Positions 27,083-35,955 are shown, numbered from the stretch's first letter. The stretch: 64,000 bases of DNA from Sinisalibacter aestuarii (GCF_027923545.1 NZ_BROH01000005.1:62001-126000); one strand, 5' to 3'. Program-made: numbers and translations. Notes: generated by a model not told the origin, from the sequence alone.

Positions 27083-28963
27083 CTAAAAGCCGTCGGTGCC
27101 AATAAGACCCTCAATGTCGTCAGCGTGACGCAATATCTGCGCCGCGCGTGGCGACCCTTCGGCACTACTCGCGCGGGCACGGAGCTCCAACTGTACTTTG
27201 CGCCACCAATCCACTTCCTTCGCGACCAGAGAACTGTGGTTCCTATATCGCTCGCCAGCGCAAGAGATCAACGAGCGTTCGGCTGGGCGCGGCAGTTCCA
27301 ACCAAGTATCTGTGAAAGAGCCCGGGTTAATGTTTGTCAATGTAGTAGTCGATACTAGAACTTGGTTCGCAGATGCATCAGCCGAAAGTGATCGAAAGAA
27401 CTCGTTCGGGTCTTCAGTAATCTCAGATAGCACACGTGCGGGATAAGTGTCAGTCTCCCATCTTTCGTGCCATGCCACCAACCTCGAAGAGATAAGGTCA
27501 AAGACCTTTTTAAAATCCTCAGTCCTCGACGCATGGTATCCGAGCCCGTCATACCCGCGCTCTCGATGTACGCATATTGAAAGATATGTGTCCTCGTCGT
27601 ATCGACTTTCGAGGACTTCATCCACGTAGTTCTGGAAGTTGGGAAAAGTCACAATCGTTTCTTCAGGAATTGACTTGTTGGACTTTAAAAAAAGCAACAC
27701 ACCACATGCATGTAAAAACTCTCGGCAATCAGAAATTTCCTTTCTTCGAAGTTCGTCGATCAGTCTTGTGACTTCGTCGAGAAAGTCAGTTTCAGTTTCA
27801 ACCGAGAAATCCCAATCGAGATAGTGCCAAAGTCGCTTCCAGCTCGGCCACTCTTTCCGACGTTCAGAAAAGTCCAACTGGGAGATGTCCCGTCTTAGAG
27901 TGTCACTGTCCGGAGAACCAGTTGCCACGATTTGGCGCCAAGTCTGCTCCTCAAGTGGGCTTTCGATGCGAACATTGGCACCGTATCTGCTCAGGACTTC
28001 AGTGGCGGGCACACGGCCAAGTACGGTTTCTAATTCCGATGCAACAAAAAAGCGCGATCGATCTTGGCCCTCGGTCTCCGAAAAACCATAGACTGCTCTT
28101 TTCGCTTGATCACTTAAGTGCTCCCCAAGTTCGAAGAAGATCAAAAAGAACTCTAAAACAAGAGATTCCAAGAAGGATTGATTGCCCAACTGACTCTGGG
28201 GAACCTCTGACAACAATTCACTGAAAGACCACACAAATTGCCTCAGTTGCCTGAGGTTAGTGCTTCGTGAGATCGCGTAGAGTCGCTGGATCTGTTCTTC
28301 TAATCTTTGCAATTCTTCACGAACCGATTGAGGTTCGATCTCCGAAATGAAGTTCGAAAGTGCAGCTGAAGTATTTGCCTCCAGCGAAAGCTGCTTCCCA
28401 ATCACTTTTTCTTTGATTTCTTCGAACTTGCTTAACTCTTGAAGCTTCTCTGTATTAGCTATAAAAAGTACTCTAGCATTTCCATGTTCAACAAAAACAT
28501 TTACAAATCCAAAAAGCTCCTCAACGTCAATTTTAGACCGCTCCAAATCATCGAGTATGAGAAAGGCGTTTTCGACTTCTGAAAATTTTCTCTGAATAAA
28601 GTCAGCGGCACCCGATAGTTTGCCATTCAACTGGCCGTCTGGGGAGCCATCACCAGACACGTCAAATCGTAAGGTGGACTGAAGCGCTCTTTCCACAAAT
28701 CTTGCGCCGAAATGGGCGACTTTTGCAGTGCCGCTTGCAGTGGAAAAAAACAACTGCGCTTCAATGGTAGATATATCGGACACGCCAAAAAGCGAGATGT
28801 ATACGCACTTCTTCTTGCTCAATTCCGCTGATTCAAGAAGATCCTGAACAAAGTAGGTCTTACCGCTCCCCCAGTGCCCGTCGAGAAGCACAGCAAACTT
28901 AGGATTGCTTGACGAAGTCGCCCATTTCAAAATGAATTTTTTTACAAGGTCGTTTGAATTCAT
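27083..28963 (-). CDS. KAP-type P-loop NTPase, candidate defence protein
   Basis: 626 residues, cytosolic. Walker A is GHWGSGKT at residues 29-36; Walker B is FLILDDLER at 134-142 with the DD pair; SRSTNLRQLRQFVWSF resembles the sensor/arginine region of KAP/STAND-like ATPases. The long C-terminal region (about residues 260-626) has no recognisable domain and may be a sensor or effector. KAP NTPases occur in phage defence and plasmid conflict systems. It lies 29 bases after a 109-residue protein on the same strand, forming a two-gene operon. Codon use is A+T-rich compared with the core genes, suggesting transfer. Confidence 0.72.
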   Translation of the reverse strand: MNSNDLVKKFILKWATSSSNPKFAVLLDGHWGSGKTYFVQDLLESAELSKKKCVYISLFGVSDISTIEAQLFFSTASGTAKVAHFGARFVERALQSTLRFDVSGDGSPDGQLNGKLSGAADFIQRKFSEVENAFLILDDLERSKIDVEELFGFVNVFVEHGNARVLFIANTEKLQELSKFEEIKEKVIGKQLSLEANTSAALSNFISEIEPQSVREELQRLEEQIQRLYAISRSTNLRQLRQFVWSFSELLSEVPQSQLGNQSFLESLVLEFFLIFFELGEHLSDQAKRAVYGFSETEGQDRSRFFVASELETVLGRVPATEVLSRYGANVRIESPLEEQTWRQIVATGSPDSDTLRRDISQLDFSERRKEWPSWKRLWHYLDWDFSVETETDFLDEVTRLIDELRRKEISDCREFLHACGVLLFLKSNKSIPEETIVTFPNFQNYVDEVLESRYDEDTYLSICVHRERGYDGLGYHASRTEDFKKVFDLISSRLVAWHERWETDTYPARVLSEITEDPNEFFRSLSADASANQVLVSTTTLTNINPGSFTDTWLELPRPAERSLISCAGERYRNHSSLVAKEVDWWRKVQLELRARASSAEGSPRAAQILRHADDIEGLIGTDGF

Positions 28964-28992
28964 GGTAACGAATCGAACAGCGAAATTGGGAA

Positions 28993-29322
28993 CTAGGGTA
29001 CCAAATATGCATCGGGCAAAAGTACATGTGGGCGGTTTCGATCAAACGGCTTAAGTTGAAATGATACTCCATCGCGCGTATCGCCGTAGCCCTCTACGTA
29101 CCCATTGTCGTGAAACACTACTCGCTTTGTAAAGCTCTTCGCGCCTTCGCCTTCGCACTTCACCTTTGCTGCTATGGACAGCTTTCGCCCTTGATTTGCT
29201 GGCGTAAAAACAACATTGAAGACAGTCCGATTACCTTCATCACAATGCGAAATCGTCCAGTCTACCCGCGCACCGTGTGCTTCAATAGCGTCTTGAAGGT
29301 TCTGGGGAGATGGGCACGGCAT
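28993..29322 (-). CDS. Small protein of unknown function paired with KAP NTPase
   Basis: 109 residues, starting MPCPSPQNLQDAIEAHGARV with an AGGAGG site upstream. It looks like a beta-rich domain: WTISHCDEGNRTVFNVVFTP, KLSIAAKVKCEGEGAKSFTK, RVVFHDNGYVEGYGDTRDGV. No signal peptide. I do not recognise the family. As first gene of the operon with the KAP ATPase it could be a sensor, regulator or toxin/antitoxin partner; nothing in the sequence decides between these. Confidence 0.6.
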   Translation of the reverse strand: MPCPSPQNLQDAIEAHGARVDWTISHCDEGNRTVFNVVFTPANQGRKLSIAAKVKCEGEGAKSFTKRVVFHDNGYVEGYGDTRDGVSFQLKPFDRNRPHVLLPDAYLVP

Positions 29323-29933
29323 GATAAACCTCCTAGTTTGAGCTTAGGATAGCTTAACCTCGTCCCAACTGATTTCAAAGCCAGTTTTTCGGCATCGTCC
29401 AACTTTTTGGCCGTCACGTCCTGTCGACAGACACCTAAACTTAATGGTCTTGTGGAAGCCTTCTAACCCTTACACCGTAACTTCTCCCCTCCGGAACAAC
29501 GCTGACCTCGACGAGACCTACCGATGGTAGCACCGCCCCGTCCAGATCGCGGTGAATTTCCTGACTTATTTCAACCTTTGCCCGTTCAGGCGCCTCACAG
29601 GGCCCTTCAGTATGTGCCTGTCTCAAACTGCCGCTCCTATGTTATTAGGAGCAATATTATCACGATGTGGTGCGGCATTCAAGAACAAACACCAGATATT
29701 GCGCCGGAAGCCATATCGTGACTGTGAAGATTTTCGCCATCTTTTCAGGCTATTACGACAACACAGCGAAACGCGAGGCTCGATTAATGCACGGTTCCCA
29801 AAACCCAAGAAAAGCCCGCGCCAACCTTCTGGGTTAGTGATTGCCAGAATTTCTGGTGCGGATTGGGATGGGCCATTATCGTTACCGGTGTGGCGGGCGG
29901 TTTCCGCGCAATAATCCACCTGTGCAGAACTGG
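29323..29933. other. Long gap with no supported gene, upstream of broken integrase
   Basis: About 600 bases. The left end holds the promoter of the KAP operon, with the near-repeats AGCTTAGGATAGCTTAACC. On the minus strand 29441-29626 is an open frame ending EISQEIHRDLDGAVLPSVGL and more; it looks protein-like (alternating Val) but has no clear start or RBS and no family I know. The rest shows short, mutually inconsistent frames and may be remnants of an insertion sequence. Confidence 0.35.
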
Positions 29934-29957
29934 CTGAACTCAACCAAAGGAGTTCAG
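29934..29957. promoter_or_regulatory. Hairpin covering the integrase ribosome binding site
   Basis: CTGAACTC and GAGTTCAG are perfect reverse complements with an 8-base spacer; the Shine-Dalgarno AGGAG lies inside the 3' arm, one base before the ATG at 29959. Pairing would hide the RBS, so this could limit integrase translation; as DNA it could also be an operator. Confidence 0.45.
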
Positions 29958-29958
29958 C

Positions 29959-30886
29959 ATGCCTCATCTCAATCACAATGCCTTCGTCAACGCCTGCCGC
30001 GATGAGCGCGGCGTCGGACATCACACCCTGCGGGCCTATTCCCAGGATCTGCGCACCTTCGCCCGCTTCACCGCGACCCACCGTCTCAGCGATCCCCTGT
30101 CGAAAGATGACATCCTCGCCTGCCACCACCATCTGCGCGATGAGTTGGGCGCCAAGCCCGCGACCATCGAGCGGTGGCTCGTGACGCTCAAGTCGTACTT
30201 TACCTAGCGCGAAGATCGAAACAGCACCCTGCCCTCCCCGTTCGCGGACCTTCGCATCTCGGTAAGGATCCCAGCGTCCTATTGATCGAGACACGCTAAA
30301 AGCGGTTCTCCACGCCGACGAACGCGCCATCGCTGTGCCATCGAAGCCAGGTAAGTATGACGCGACACCGGCTTCTGAAATTTCCGTCACTATCCTGATC
30401 ATCAAGCTGCTCATCGTGACCGGACTGCGGATCAGCGAGCTGACCAATGTAAAGGTCCGCGACGTCTCGCATGACGGAAGCCAAATCCTCGTCCGGGGCA
30501 AAGGCAACAAGGAGCGCATCGTCTTTGTACCAAATCGCGAGCTGCAGGAGGAGTTCCGGCGACATTGTGAGGTGCGTTGCAACGAGGGCTCTCTCGCGGC
30601 GCCCTTGTTCCTGAACACGGAAGGTCGTCGGCTCCGCTCGGCCACGTTCCGAAAACGGCTGCGGACCCTGTCCAAGCGCCTCGGGATCGAACCACACCTG
30701 ACCCCGCACCGGTTCCGGCACTCCGCCGCGACGCTGCTGATCGAGGAGGGAATCGACATCCGGATGGTCCAGGCCCTGCTCGGCCATGCCAGCCTCAGGA
30801 CGACGGAGATCTACGTGAGGGTTTCGAACCACGCGCTGCGACGAGCGTTGGAGCGGGTCGATGTGCTTACCGAGTTGCGACGGTGA
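29959..30886 (+). pseudogene. Tyrosine recombinase/integrase with amber codon and frameshift
   Basis: The N-terminal SAM-like DNA-binding domain is intact (TLRAYSQDLRTFARFTATHR, AKPATIERWLVTLKSYFT) up to TAG at 30205-30207, where family members carry Trp. The same frame continues REDRNSTLPSPFADLRI, then near 30267 a frameshift leads to QRPIDRDTLKAVLHADERAI and the catalytic domain: Arg in VTGLRISEL, RGKGNKER, HRFRHSAATLLIEEGIDIRM, LGHASLRTTEIYVRVS with the nucleophile Tyr. All catalytic residues of the XerC/D-like family are present in the 3' piece, so decay is recent. Without repair it cannot be active. Confidence 0.85.
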
Positions 30887-31065
30887 CCGCCGGAAACCGC
30901 CATCCGAAGCGCATCGAAGACACTGCACGGAACCCCGCCGAATCTGCCTTTCTTTGGAATAGCAACGTTCTTGGAAACTCACACGGCCCACATCTTGGTG
31001 GAGGTGTCCGCTGGACTCTGTTGAATTCTTCGACTTGAGTTCGCCGGAGTTTGTAGAGGCGCGGT

Positions 31066-31779
31066 ATGTCAGAGAATTGGAAAGACTATCAGGACAATGC
31101 GGCAGAGTTCTTCAGATCATTGGGTCTATCTGCGGAGACCGATGTTTCAATCAAGGGGGTGCGAACATCTCATGACGTCGATGTTGTCGTTCGTTCGAAG
31201 CATGTTGGGTTTGAGACGCTTTGGCTGGTTGAGTGTAAGCTCTGGAAGTCACCGGTATCAAAACTACATATATTAGCGCTTCGCGAAATCGTACACGACA
31301 CAGGAGCTGATCGTGGGATTGTGCTTTCCGAGTCTGGGTTTCAATCAGGTGCAGTTGAAGCCGCAAATCTGACCAATGTTCAAGTTACCTCATTGGCGAA
31401 ACTGACCGAAGAAACATCGCAAGATGTTTTTGCTATGCGTTTGCGTGAGCTTTTTGATCGGATGGAGACCTGCCGCGAAACCTATTGGGAAATGGATAAG
31501 GGGTACCGAATTGAACAAGGATTGCGACCGGAAACTGGTGGGTATGGTTACTCAGCGATCTTCGTTATGGATACCTGTAAAGAATTGCTTTCCAGGGCGA
31601 TACGCGGCCGCTTTCCTGTCGAACCAGGCACGATTCCAGCAATGTTTTTTTTGCCTGATCTGCCCGCGACGTTTAGGAGTGCAGGCGAGGTGGTCGAAGC
31701 ACTCGAACCACATATGGCTGAACTGGAGGCAAAACTGGCAACTGCGAAAGCAAGGCTGCACGGGACAAGTGAGCCATAA
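31066..31779 (+). CDS. Mrr-like restriction endonuclease-fold protein
   Basis: 237 residues. The N-terminal domain has a PD-(D/E)xK nuclease core: Asp in SHDVDVVV near residue 37-39 and ECK at 56-58 (WLVECKLWKSPV), then a helix-strand with GADRGIVLSESGFQSGAVEA, the layout of Mrr_cat/RecB-like nucleases that cut modified or foreign DNA. The C-terminal half is helical with no known domain. It stands alone upstream of the MazG gene (109-base gap) and may be a standalone type IV-like restriction enzyme. The actual target is not deducible. Confidence 0.75.
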   Translation: MSENWKDYQDNAAEFFRSLGLSAETDVSIKGVRTSHDVDVVVRSKHVGFETLWLVECKLWKSPVSKLHILALREIVHDTGADRGIVLSESGFQSGAVEAANLTNVQVTSLAKLTEETSQDVFAMRLRELFDRMETCRETYWEMDKGYRIEQGLRPETGGYGYSAIFVMDTCKELLSRAIRGRFPVEPGTIPAMFFLPDLPATFRSAGEVVEALEPHMAELEAKLATAKARLHGTSEP

Positions 31780-31888
31780 CCACGTTGGTTCACGATCTTA
31801 TACTGCGGGCAATACTGAGATCCTTCTGGTTGTTGACGGGCTCTCAACTACATGATTCTATTGCGCAATACTTGACTGGAAATCGAAA

Positions 31889-33109
31889 ATGCATTCAATA
31901 AGTGTCTTCAATCGATCATGGCCTTCAGTGCAGCTTCCGGAAGAGATTGGCGACGCGTCCAGGGTCGGGATGAACGCCTATCAACGGGTTACCGCCCTGA
32001 CCGACAACTTCGAAGATTCAGAGCTGGATCTCCCAATCTTGGGGCTCTTTGGCGAGGTTGGTGGACTCCTTAGCGCCTTAAAGAAGAAGCAGCGCGATCA
32101 GTCCTACGAGCAGAGCTATGATGAGGCAATTGCCGAAGAGCTCGGCGACGTGTTGTGGTACTTCACCCGCATTGCCTCGCGGGCAAAACTCGATCTCAGT
32201 GTCATTGCGCAACGCGCGTTTCGGGACATGTCGGATTGGGATGAGGTGATGGCCGACGAGGCCGGCATCTTCGGTGACATTCACCACGTGCGGAGGGAGC
32301 CGATCACAAGCGAGGAATTCTCGGGACGGGTGGTGCAGCTAGCAGGACGTGTCGGCGATCTGATGAACGATCTCCATGCCGGTGCATTCTCATCAAATCG
32401 CGATAAACTGGCTGGGCACCTTGTTGAGATCTTCCGCGCGATCATCGAAGCCGCTGATGCAGCGGAAGTCGAACTCGAAGATGCGGCCCGCCAGAACCTC
32501 TACAAGATCTTCAGCCGGTGGCCACATCAAAAGAAATATCCTGCGCTTTTCGACGAAAACGACGACCCTGCCGAACGGTTGCCGAGACAACTCGAGGTCG
32601 AAATTTTTGAGCGCGAGCGAGGCGGCAACGTTCTCGTGTTCCAGCGATGCAATGGATTGAACATCGGAGATCCGCTGACGGACAACAAGGAAGACCCCGA
32701 TGACTACCGCTTTCACGATGTCTTCCACTACGCCTACGCTGCGATCTTGGGGTGGTCGCCAGTCATGCGCGCGCTGTTCAAGCTGAAGCGGAAATCCGAC
32801 CCCGTGAAAGACGAAAACCAAGATGGTGCCCGCGCGAACCTCGTCGAGGAGGGTATCTCTACCTGGATTTTCAACCGGGCCCAGAAGCAGGATTTCTTCG
32901 CTGGGGTCGAGCCAGGCAAACTCAGCTACGACATGTTGAAGACCGTCCATCAGTTCGCCTCCGGTTATGAGGCAGAGCGATGCCCTTTGTGGCTTTGGGA
33001 GGAAGCAATTCTCGAAGGGTTCCGATGCTTCCGGTATCTGAAGGAGCATCGGCAGGGCAGGTTGATCCTCGACCTTGAGAAGCGAAGCATCGACATAGAG
33101 GCATTGTAG
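31889..33109 (+). CDS. MazG-like nucleotide pyrophosphohydrolase with MazG-C domain
   Basis: 406 residues. The N-terminal half is a MazG-type all-alpha NTP pyrophosphatase: LGLFGEVGGLLSALKKKQRD with Glu 56, and EELGDVLWYF with Glu 83, Glu 84 and Asp 87 as Mg-ligands. The second half contains the MazG-C signature FHDVFHYAYAAILGWSPVMR near residue 275 and LVEEGISTWIFNRAQKQDFF. Such enzymes hydrolyse (d)NTPs to NMP and PPi. Its TAG is followed two bases later by the ATG of the glycosylase-like gene, so they are translated together. The architecture suggests a paired nucleotide-pool and DNA-base surveillance function. Confidence 0.82.
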   Translation: MHSISVFNRSWPSVQLPEEIGDASRVGMNAYQRVTALTDNFEDSELDLPILGLFGEVGGLLSALKKKQRDQSYEQSYDEAIAEELGDVLWYFTRIASRAKLDLSVIAQRAFRDMSDWDEVMADEAGIFGDIHHVRREPITSEEFSGRVVQLAGRVGDLMNDLHAGAFSSNRDKLAGHLVEIFRAIIEAADAAEVELEDAARQNLYKIFSRWPHQKKYPALFDENDDPAERLPRQLEVEIFERERGGNVLVFQRCNGLNIGDPLTDNKEDPDDYRFHDVFHYAYAAILGWSPVMRALFKLKRKSDPVKDENQDGARANLVEEGISTWIFNRAQKQDFFAGVEPGKLSYDMLKTVHQFASGYEAERCPLWLWEEAILEGFRCFRYLKEHRQGRLILDLEKRSIDIEAL

Positions 33110-33111
33110 AC

Positions 33112-33786
33112 ATGAGCGCGAACGAATTCATCTGCGAACTCCAGTCCTTTTCGTCGGAGCGGGTCTTCAATCCATATCGCAATGTGTGCCCAAATTGCGA
33201 CCTTAGCGATGCCGCAGTCACGCGTTCCAGAAATCTGGTAAGCGTCCTCGAGGCAGTGCACGCCTCCGGCGTTGACACGATCTGGGTTGCCCGAGATCTC
33301 GGTTACCGAGGTGGACGGCGCACGGGAGTGCCATTGACCGATGAGGTTCACTTGAACTCGGTCGAACGACTGTTAGGCACAGGATCGCTTGCTCGTGCCA
33401 CTCAAGGAGACGTCGTTGCGGAGCGTACCGCTGCCGTTATCTGGAAGCTTTTGGGGAGGATCGGGAGCCCTGTAATGCTTTGGAACGTGTTTCCGTTTCA
33501 CCCGCATGATGAGGGCAAGCCGATGACAAATAGATGCCACACTGCGAAGGAGCGCGAACTGACTTTGCCTTTCCTGTGGTATCTGATCGAATTTCTGAGA
33601 CCCAAGCAGCTTGTGGCTATCGGACGCGATGCACAAGCGGCACTGGAAGATTCGCCTATTCCGGTGATCAATGTGCGGCATCCTAGTTACGGCGGACAAC
33701 GCGAATTCAGTGAGACTCTGGCGCAGTTCTACGGGATCGATATGCCATCAGCACCTAAGCAAGAAACCATGAGCTTCTTCGTTTAG
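33112..33786 (+). CDS. Uracil-DNA glycosylase superfamily protein
   Basis: 224 residues. Superfamily motifs in order: VARDLGYRGGRRTGVPLTDE near residue 57 (the position of motif I, where many relatives have GEAPGYRG), WNVFPFHPH near 124, and VRHPSYGG near 187. A four-Cys site is not obvious, though NVCPNCDLSD near residue 25 carries two Cys. It likely removes an altered base from DNA. It follows the MazG-like gene with a 2-base gap. Active-site residues differ from classical UDG, so the base recognised may not be uracil. Confidence 0.75.
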   Translation: MSANEFICELQSFSSERVFNPYRNVCPNCDLSDAAVTRSRNLVSVLEAVHASGVDTIWVARDLGYRGGRRTGVPLTDEVHLNSVERLLGTGSLARATQGDVVAERTAAVIWKLLGRIGSPVMLWNVFPFHPHDEGKPMTNRCHTAKERELTLPFLWYLIEFLRPKQLVAIGRDAQAALEDSPIPVINVRHPSYGGQREFSETLAQFYGIDMPSAPKQETMSFFV

Positions 33787-34094
33787 GCGGTTTCCGCAAA
33801 CTCGATTATTGCAGGTAAAGACCTTGATCGGGCCTCGGACTTCCGCAACATTCGCGCCACGCTGCTACTGCGTGAGACCACACCCTGTTTCAGATCCGGG
33901 CTTCATGCGACCGTTCGGTTTGGTTGAAGTTGTGCCGCGCGAACGCCCAGGGCCGAATGGGGACTTGGGCTAGTACCGTAGCCGTAAGTGGAACCGGCAG
34001 CCAAGCGCGGGAAACAAAAACAGAACATTTTGTCTTGAAATTATCGACCGGTGCCACCAGACTCTCCGAAGAGGTCCATCTATCGGAGGCTAAT
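33787..34094. other. Gap between UDG-like and TIR/Nmad2 genes
   Basis: 308 bases without a supported gene. An open frame from 33924 runs through into the TIR gene, but the segment before 34095 has no family resemblance and there is a good GGAGG with GTG at 34095. The gap probably contains the TIR/Nmad2 promoter; no clear -35/-10 pair stands out. Confidence 0.4.
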
Positions 34095-34583
34095 GTGCCG
34101 ACGCAGAAAAATGTTTTCATTAGCCATCACCATGGCGATGACAGCCACGTGGACGGCTTCCAACGTATGCTTGGGCGTGGTGACTACCAGGTTCGCAATT
34201 CGTCGGTGCGCATGAAACCGGCAAACGAGCGGCGCGTGAACGAAGGCCGTGTGAGTGACAACACAATCAAACGGCTCTTGCGTATGAAGATGCGGTGGGC
34301 CTCCACGGTGGTTGTTCTGATCGGCCCGAAGACTCACACGCGTCGTTGGGTCAACTGGGAAATCGAGCAGGCCCACAAGCTTGGGAAGCGTATTGTCGGC
34401 GTCTACCTACACGGTGGGACGACTGCCAACGTGCCCAAAGCGCTTGATGACTATGGTCAAGCCATCGTGAAATGGACAACCAAGGGCATCGTCGATGCGA
34501 TCGAAGGGAAGGATACTCGCTTCGAAAATCCCTCGGGAGAGCTTCGCGAACCGGTCCACACGATGGCGACATCACGTTGCTAA
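34095..34583 (+). CDS. TIR-like (ThsB/DUF1863-type) domain protein
   Basis: GTG start at 34095 with GGAGG at 34085-34089. The 162-residue product begins MPTQKNVFISHHHGDDSHVD and continues with a Rossmann-like TIR fold: STVVVLIGPKTHTRRWVNWE, where Trp/Glu correspond to the conserved end of the helix in TIR-like proteins, and KRIVGVYLHGG. In Thoeris, ThsB proteins of this superfamily make an NAD-derived signal when phage infects. The TAA overlaps the ATG of the next gene (TAATG). It is the first of a two-gene operon with an Nmad2-like protein, an unusual partner. Confidence 0.75.
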   Translation: MPTQKNVFISHHHGDDSHVDGFQRMLGRGDYQVRNSSVRMKPANERRVNEGRVSDNTIKRLLRMKMRWASTVVVLIGPKTHTRRWVNWEIEQAHKLGKRIVGVYLHGGTTANVPKALDDYGQAIVKWTTKGIVDAIEGKDTRFENPSGELREPVHTMATSRC

Positions 34584-35272
34584 TGGCAAAGCGGCACACC
34601 GAGAGTGTGTTTGTCTATGTCGTTGCACGCGACTTTGGGTTCGCACCGAATCCATTTCACGGCTTCTGCACGCTCGCGTGCTGTAAACCAAGAATCCGAT
34701 CAGTCGCACAGATCGGGGATTGGGTCTTCGGCGTGGCTGGGAGTGAATTGGCGCAACCGGGACACTGCATTTTCGGCATGCGCATCTCAGAAACGCTTAC
34801 CTTTGACGAGTACTGGTTGGATCCAAGGTTCGAAATCAAAAAGCCACTTCGAAATGGTAGTCGGGTGATGATGCTCGGTGATAACATCTATCATCGCGAA
34901 GGTGAGCTTCATGAATGGGATCAGGAGGATTCGCATCATAGCCGACCTGATGGGACGCCTGATGCGTCCAATGTCGCGACTGATACACAAACCAACCGCG
35001 TGCTAATTTCTGACGACTTCACGTATTTTGGTACATCAGCCCCGTTAATCCCCGAACAGATTCTTAATACGCTGGGATATAGTAACGGAAGAAATCATCG
35101 GAGATTTGATGGGACGGCTGCACAACCCTTACTTTCTTGGTTTCGAGATCGCGCCCATCGCGCAGGCTGTCAGGTTGTTGATGACCCGTTTCAGTTTCGG
35201 CGAAGCTCTGCCAGATTCTCGAGTGGGTCAAACAAGATCACCGATGAAGTGGTTGAGCCTCTCACACCCTAG
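34583..35272 (+). CDS. Nmad2-like (nucleotide modification associated domain 2) protein
   Basis: 229 residues, beginning MAKRHTESVFVYVVARDFGF then APNPFHGFCTLACCKPRIRS and IGDWVFGVAG. The pattern V-V-ARDFGFAPNPF, CTLA-CKP-IR and GDWV is what I recall for the Nmad2 family, defined by genome-context analysis of DNA base-modification systems. Further conserved-looking parts are NIYHREGELHEWDQEDSHHS and VLISDDFTYFG. The ATG overlaps the preceding TIR stop, implying coupled synthesis. No catalytic mechanism is established for this family as far as I know. The tail after about residue 190 is less conserved-looking. Confidence 0.65.
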   Translation: MAKRHTESVFVYVVARDFGFAPNPFHGFCTLACCKPRIRSVAQIGDWVFGVAGSELAQPGHCIFGMRISETLTFDEYWLDPRFEIKKPLRNGSRVMMLGDNIYHREGELHEWDQEDSHHSRPDGTPDASNVATDTQTNRVLISDDFTYFGTSAPLIPEQILNTLGYSNGRNHRRFDGTAAQPLLSWFRDRAHRAGCQVVDDPFQFRRSSARFSSGSNKITDEVVEPLTP

Positions 35273-35331
35273 CAATGCGGCGGTTTGGCAATAGACGGCA
35301 GCGGAGTGGGGGGTTGCGAAAGGCGCACCCC

Positions 35332-35955
35332 TTATTGAGAGCGGCCGTCTTCTTTGCTCGGTAGCATGCGTGGCTCCGACGGATCGATTTCGAGGAGTCG
35401 ATACAGCCAGTACGTAAAGTCAGTCCGCGTTCGCATCTCACTTGGCAGATTGTCGACACGATCAAAGAGTTCGCGCGACACACCTCCTGGGGAAGGCAAC
35501 GGGATTAGTCGGGCGTCAGGCGCACCGTCGCGCAGAGCATCAAACTCATCCAATACGCCTTCCATACCACCAATGAACACTGCAGCTTCATAGCGGCGGT
35601 CGTTGAACATCCGTTTGCGCATCTGCGCGAGGCTTGCATGCATGTCACCGTCCACCGCTTCAACCTCCACCCAGTTGTCGAACCTTAGGTTCGCCTTGGG
35701 ATAACGGTCGCGGAAGAACGAGCTCTGGTAGAGCAGCACACTACGCTCGTAGGGAACACCGAGCCGCCGGGCAGCATCCCAAATGATCGGCGTGATTGCG
35801 GGCTGTCCGCCCCAGACAAGTAGTCGTCGACCGAGCACAACTTCGACAAAGGCATGAACGGCCGAGCCCACGAGCACGGGATCGAAGCTATCGAAGCCAC
35901 GCCGGCCCGGCTGCGGCACGCTGGCAGAGAGGAACACCGCGCCCTTTTTGATCAT
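35332..35955 (-). CDS. SLOG (STALD-like) nucleotide-sensor domain protein
   Basis: 207 residues made of one SLOG Rossmannoid domain: KKGAVFLSASVPQPGRRGF at the N-terminus, LLVWGGQPAITPIIWDAARR as the Gly-rich nucleotide-binding loop, YEAAVFIGGMEGVLDEFDAL and IPLPSPGGVSREL near the end. This matches the Sir2/TIR-associated SLOG subfamily that binds NAD-derived signals in Thoeris ThsA. The ATG overlaps the stop of the TIR gene upstream (4 bases), so sensor and enzyme are co-translated. No effector domain is attached, unlike ThsA. Confidence 0.75.
   Translation of the reverse strand: MIKKGAVFLSASVPQPGRRGFDSFDPVLVGSAVHAFVEVVLGRRLLVWGGQPAITPIIWDAARRLGVPYERSVLLYQSSFFRDRYPKANLRFDNWVEVEAVDGDMHASLAQMRKRMFNDRRYEAAVFIGGMEGVLDEFDALRDGAPDARLIPLPSPGGVSRELFDRVDNLPSEMRTRTDFTYWLYRLLEIDPSEPRMLPSKEDGRSQ

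Noticed and set aside
29552-29914. Plus-strand open frame as a transposase remnant
   Set aside because: No transposase motif or terminal inverted repeat could be seen; left as unassigned gap.
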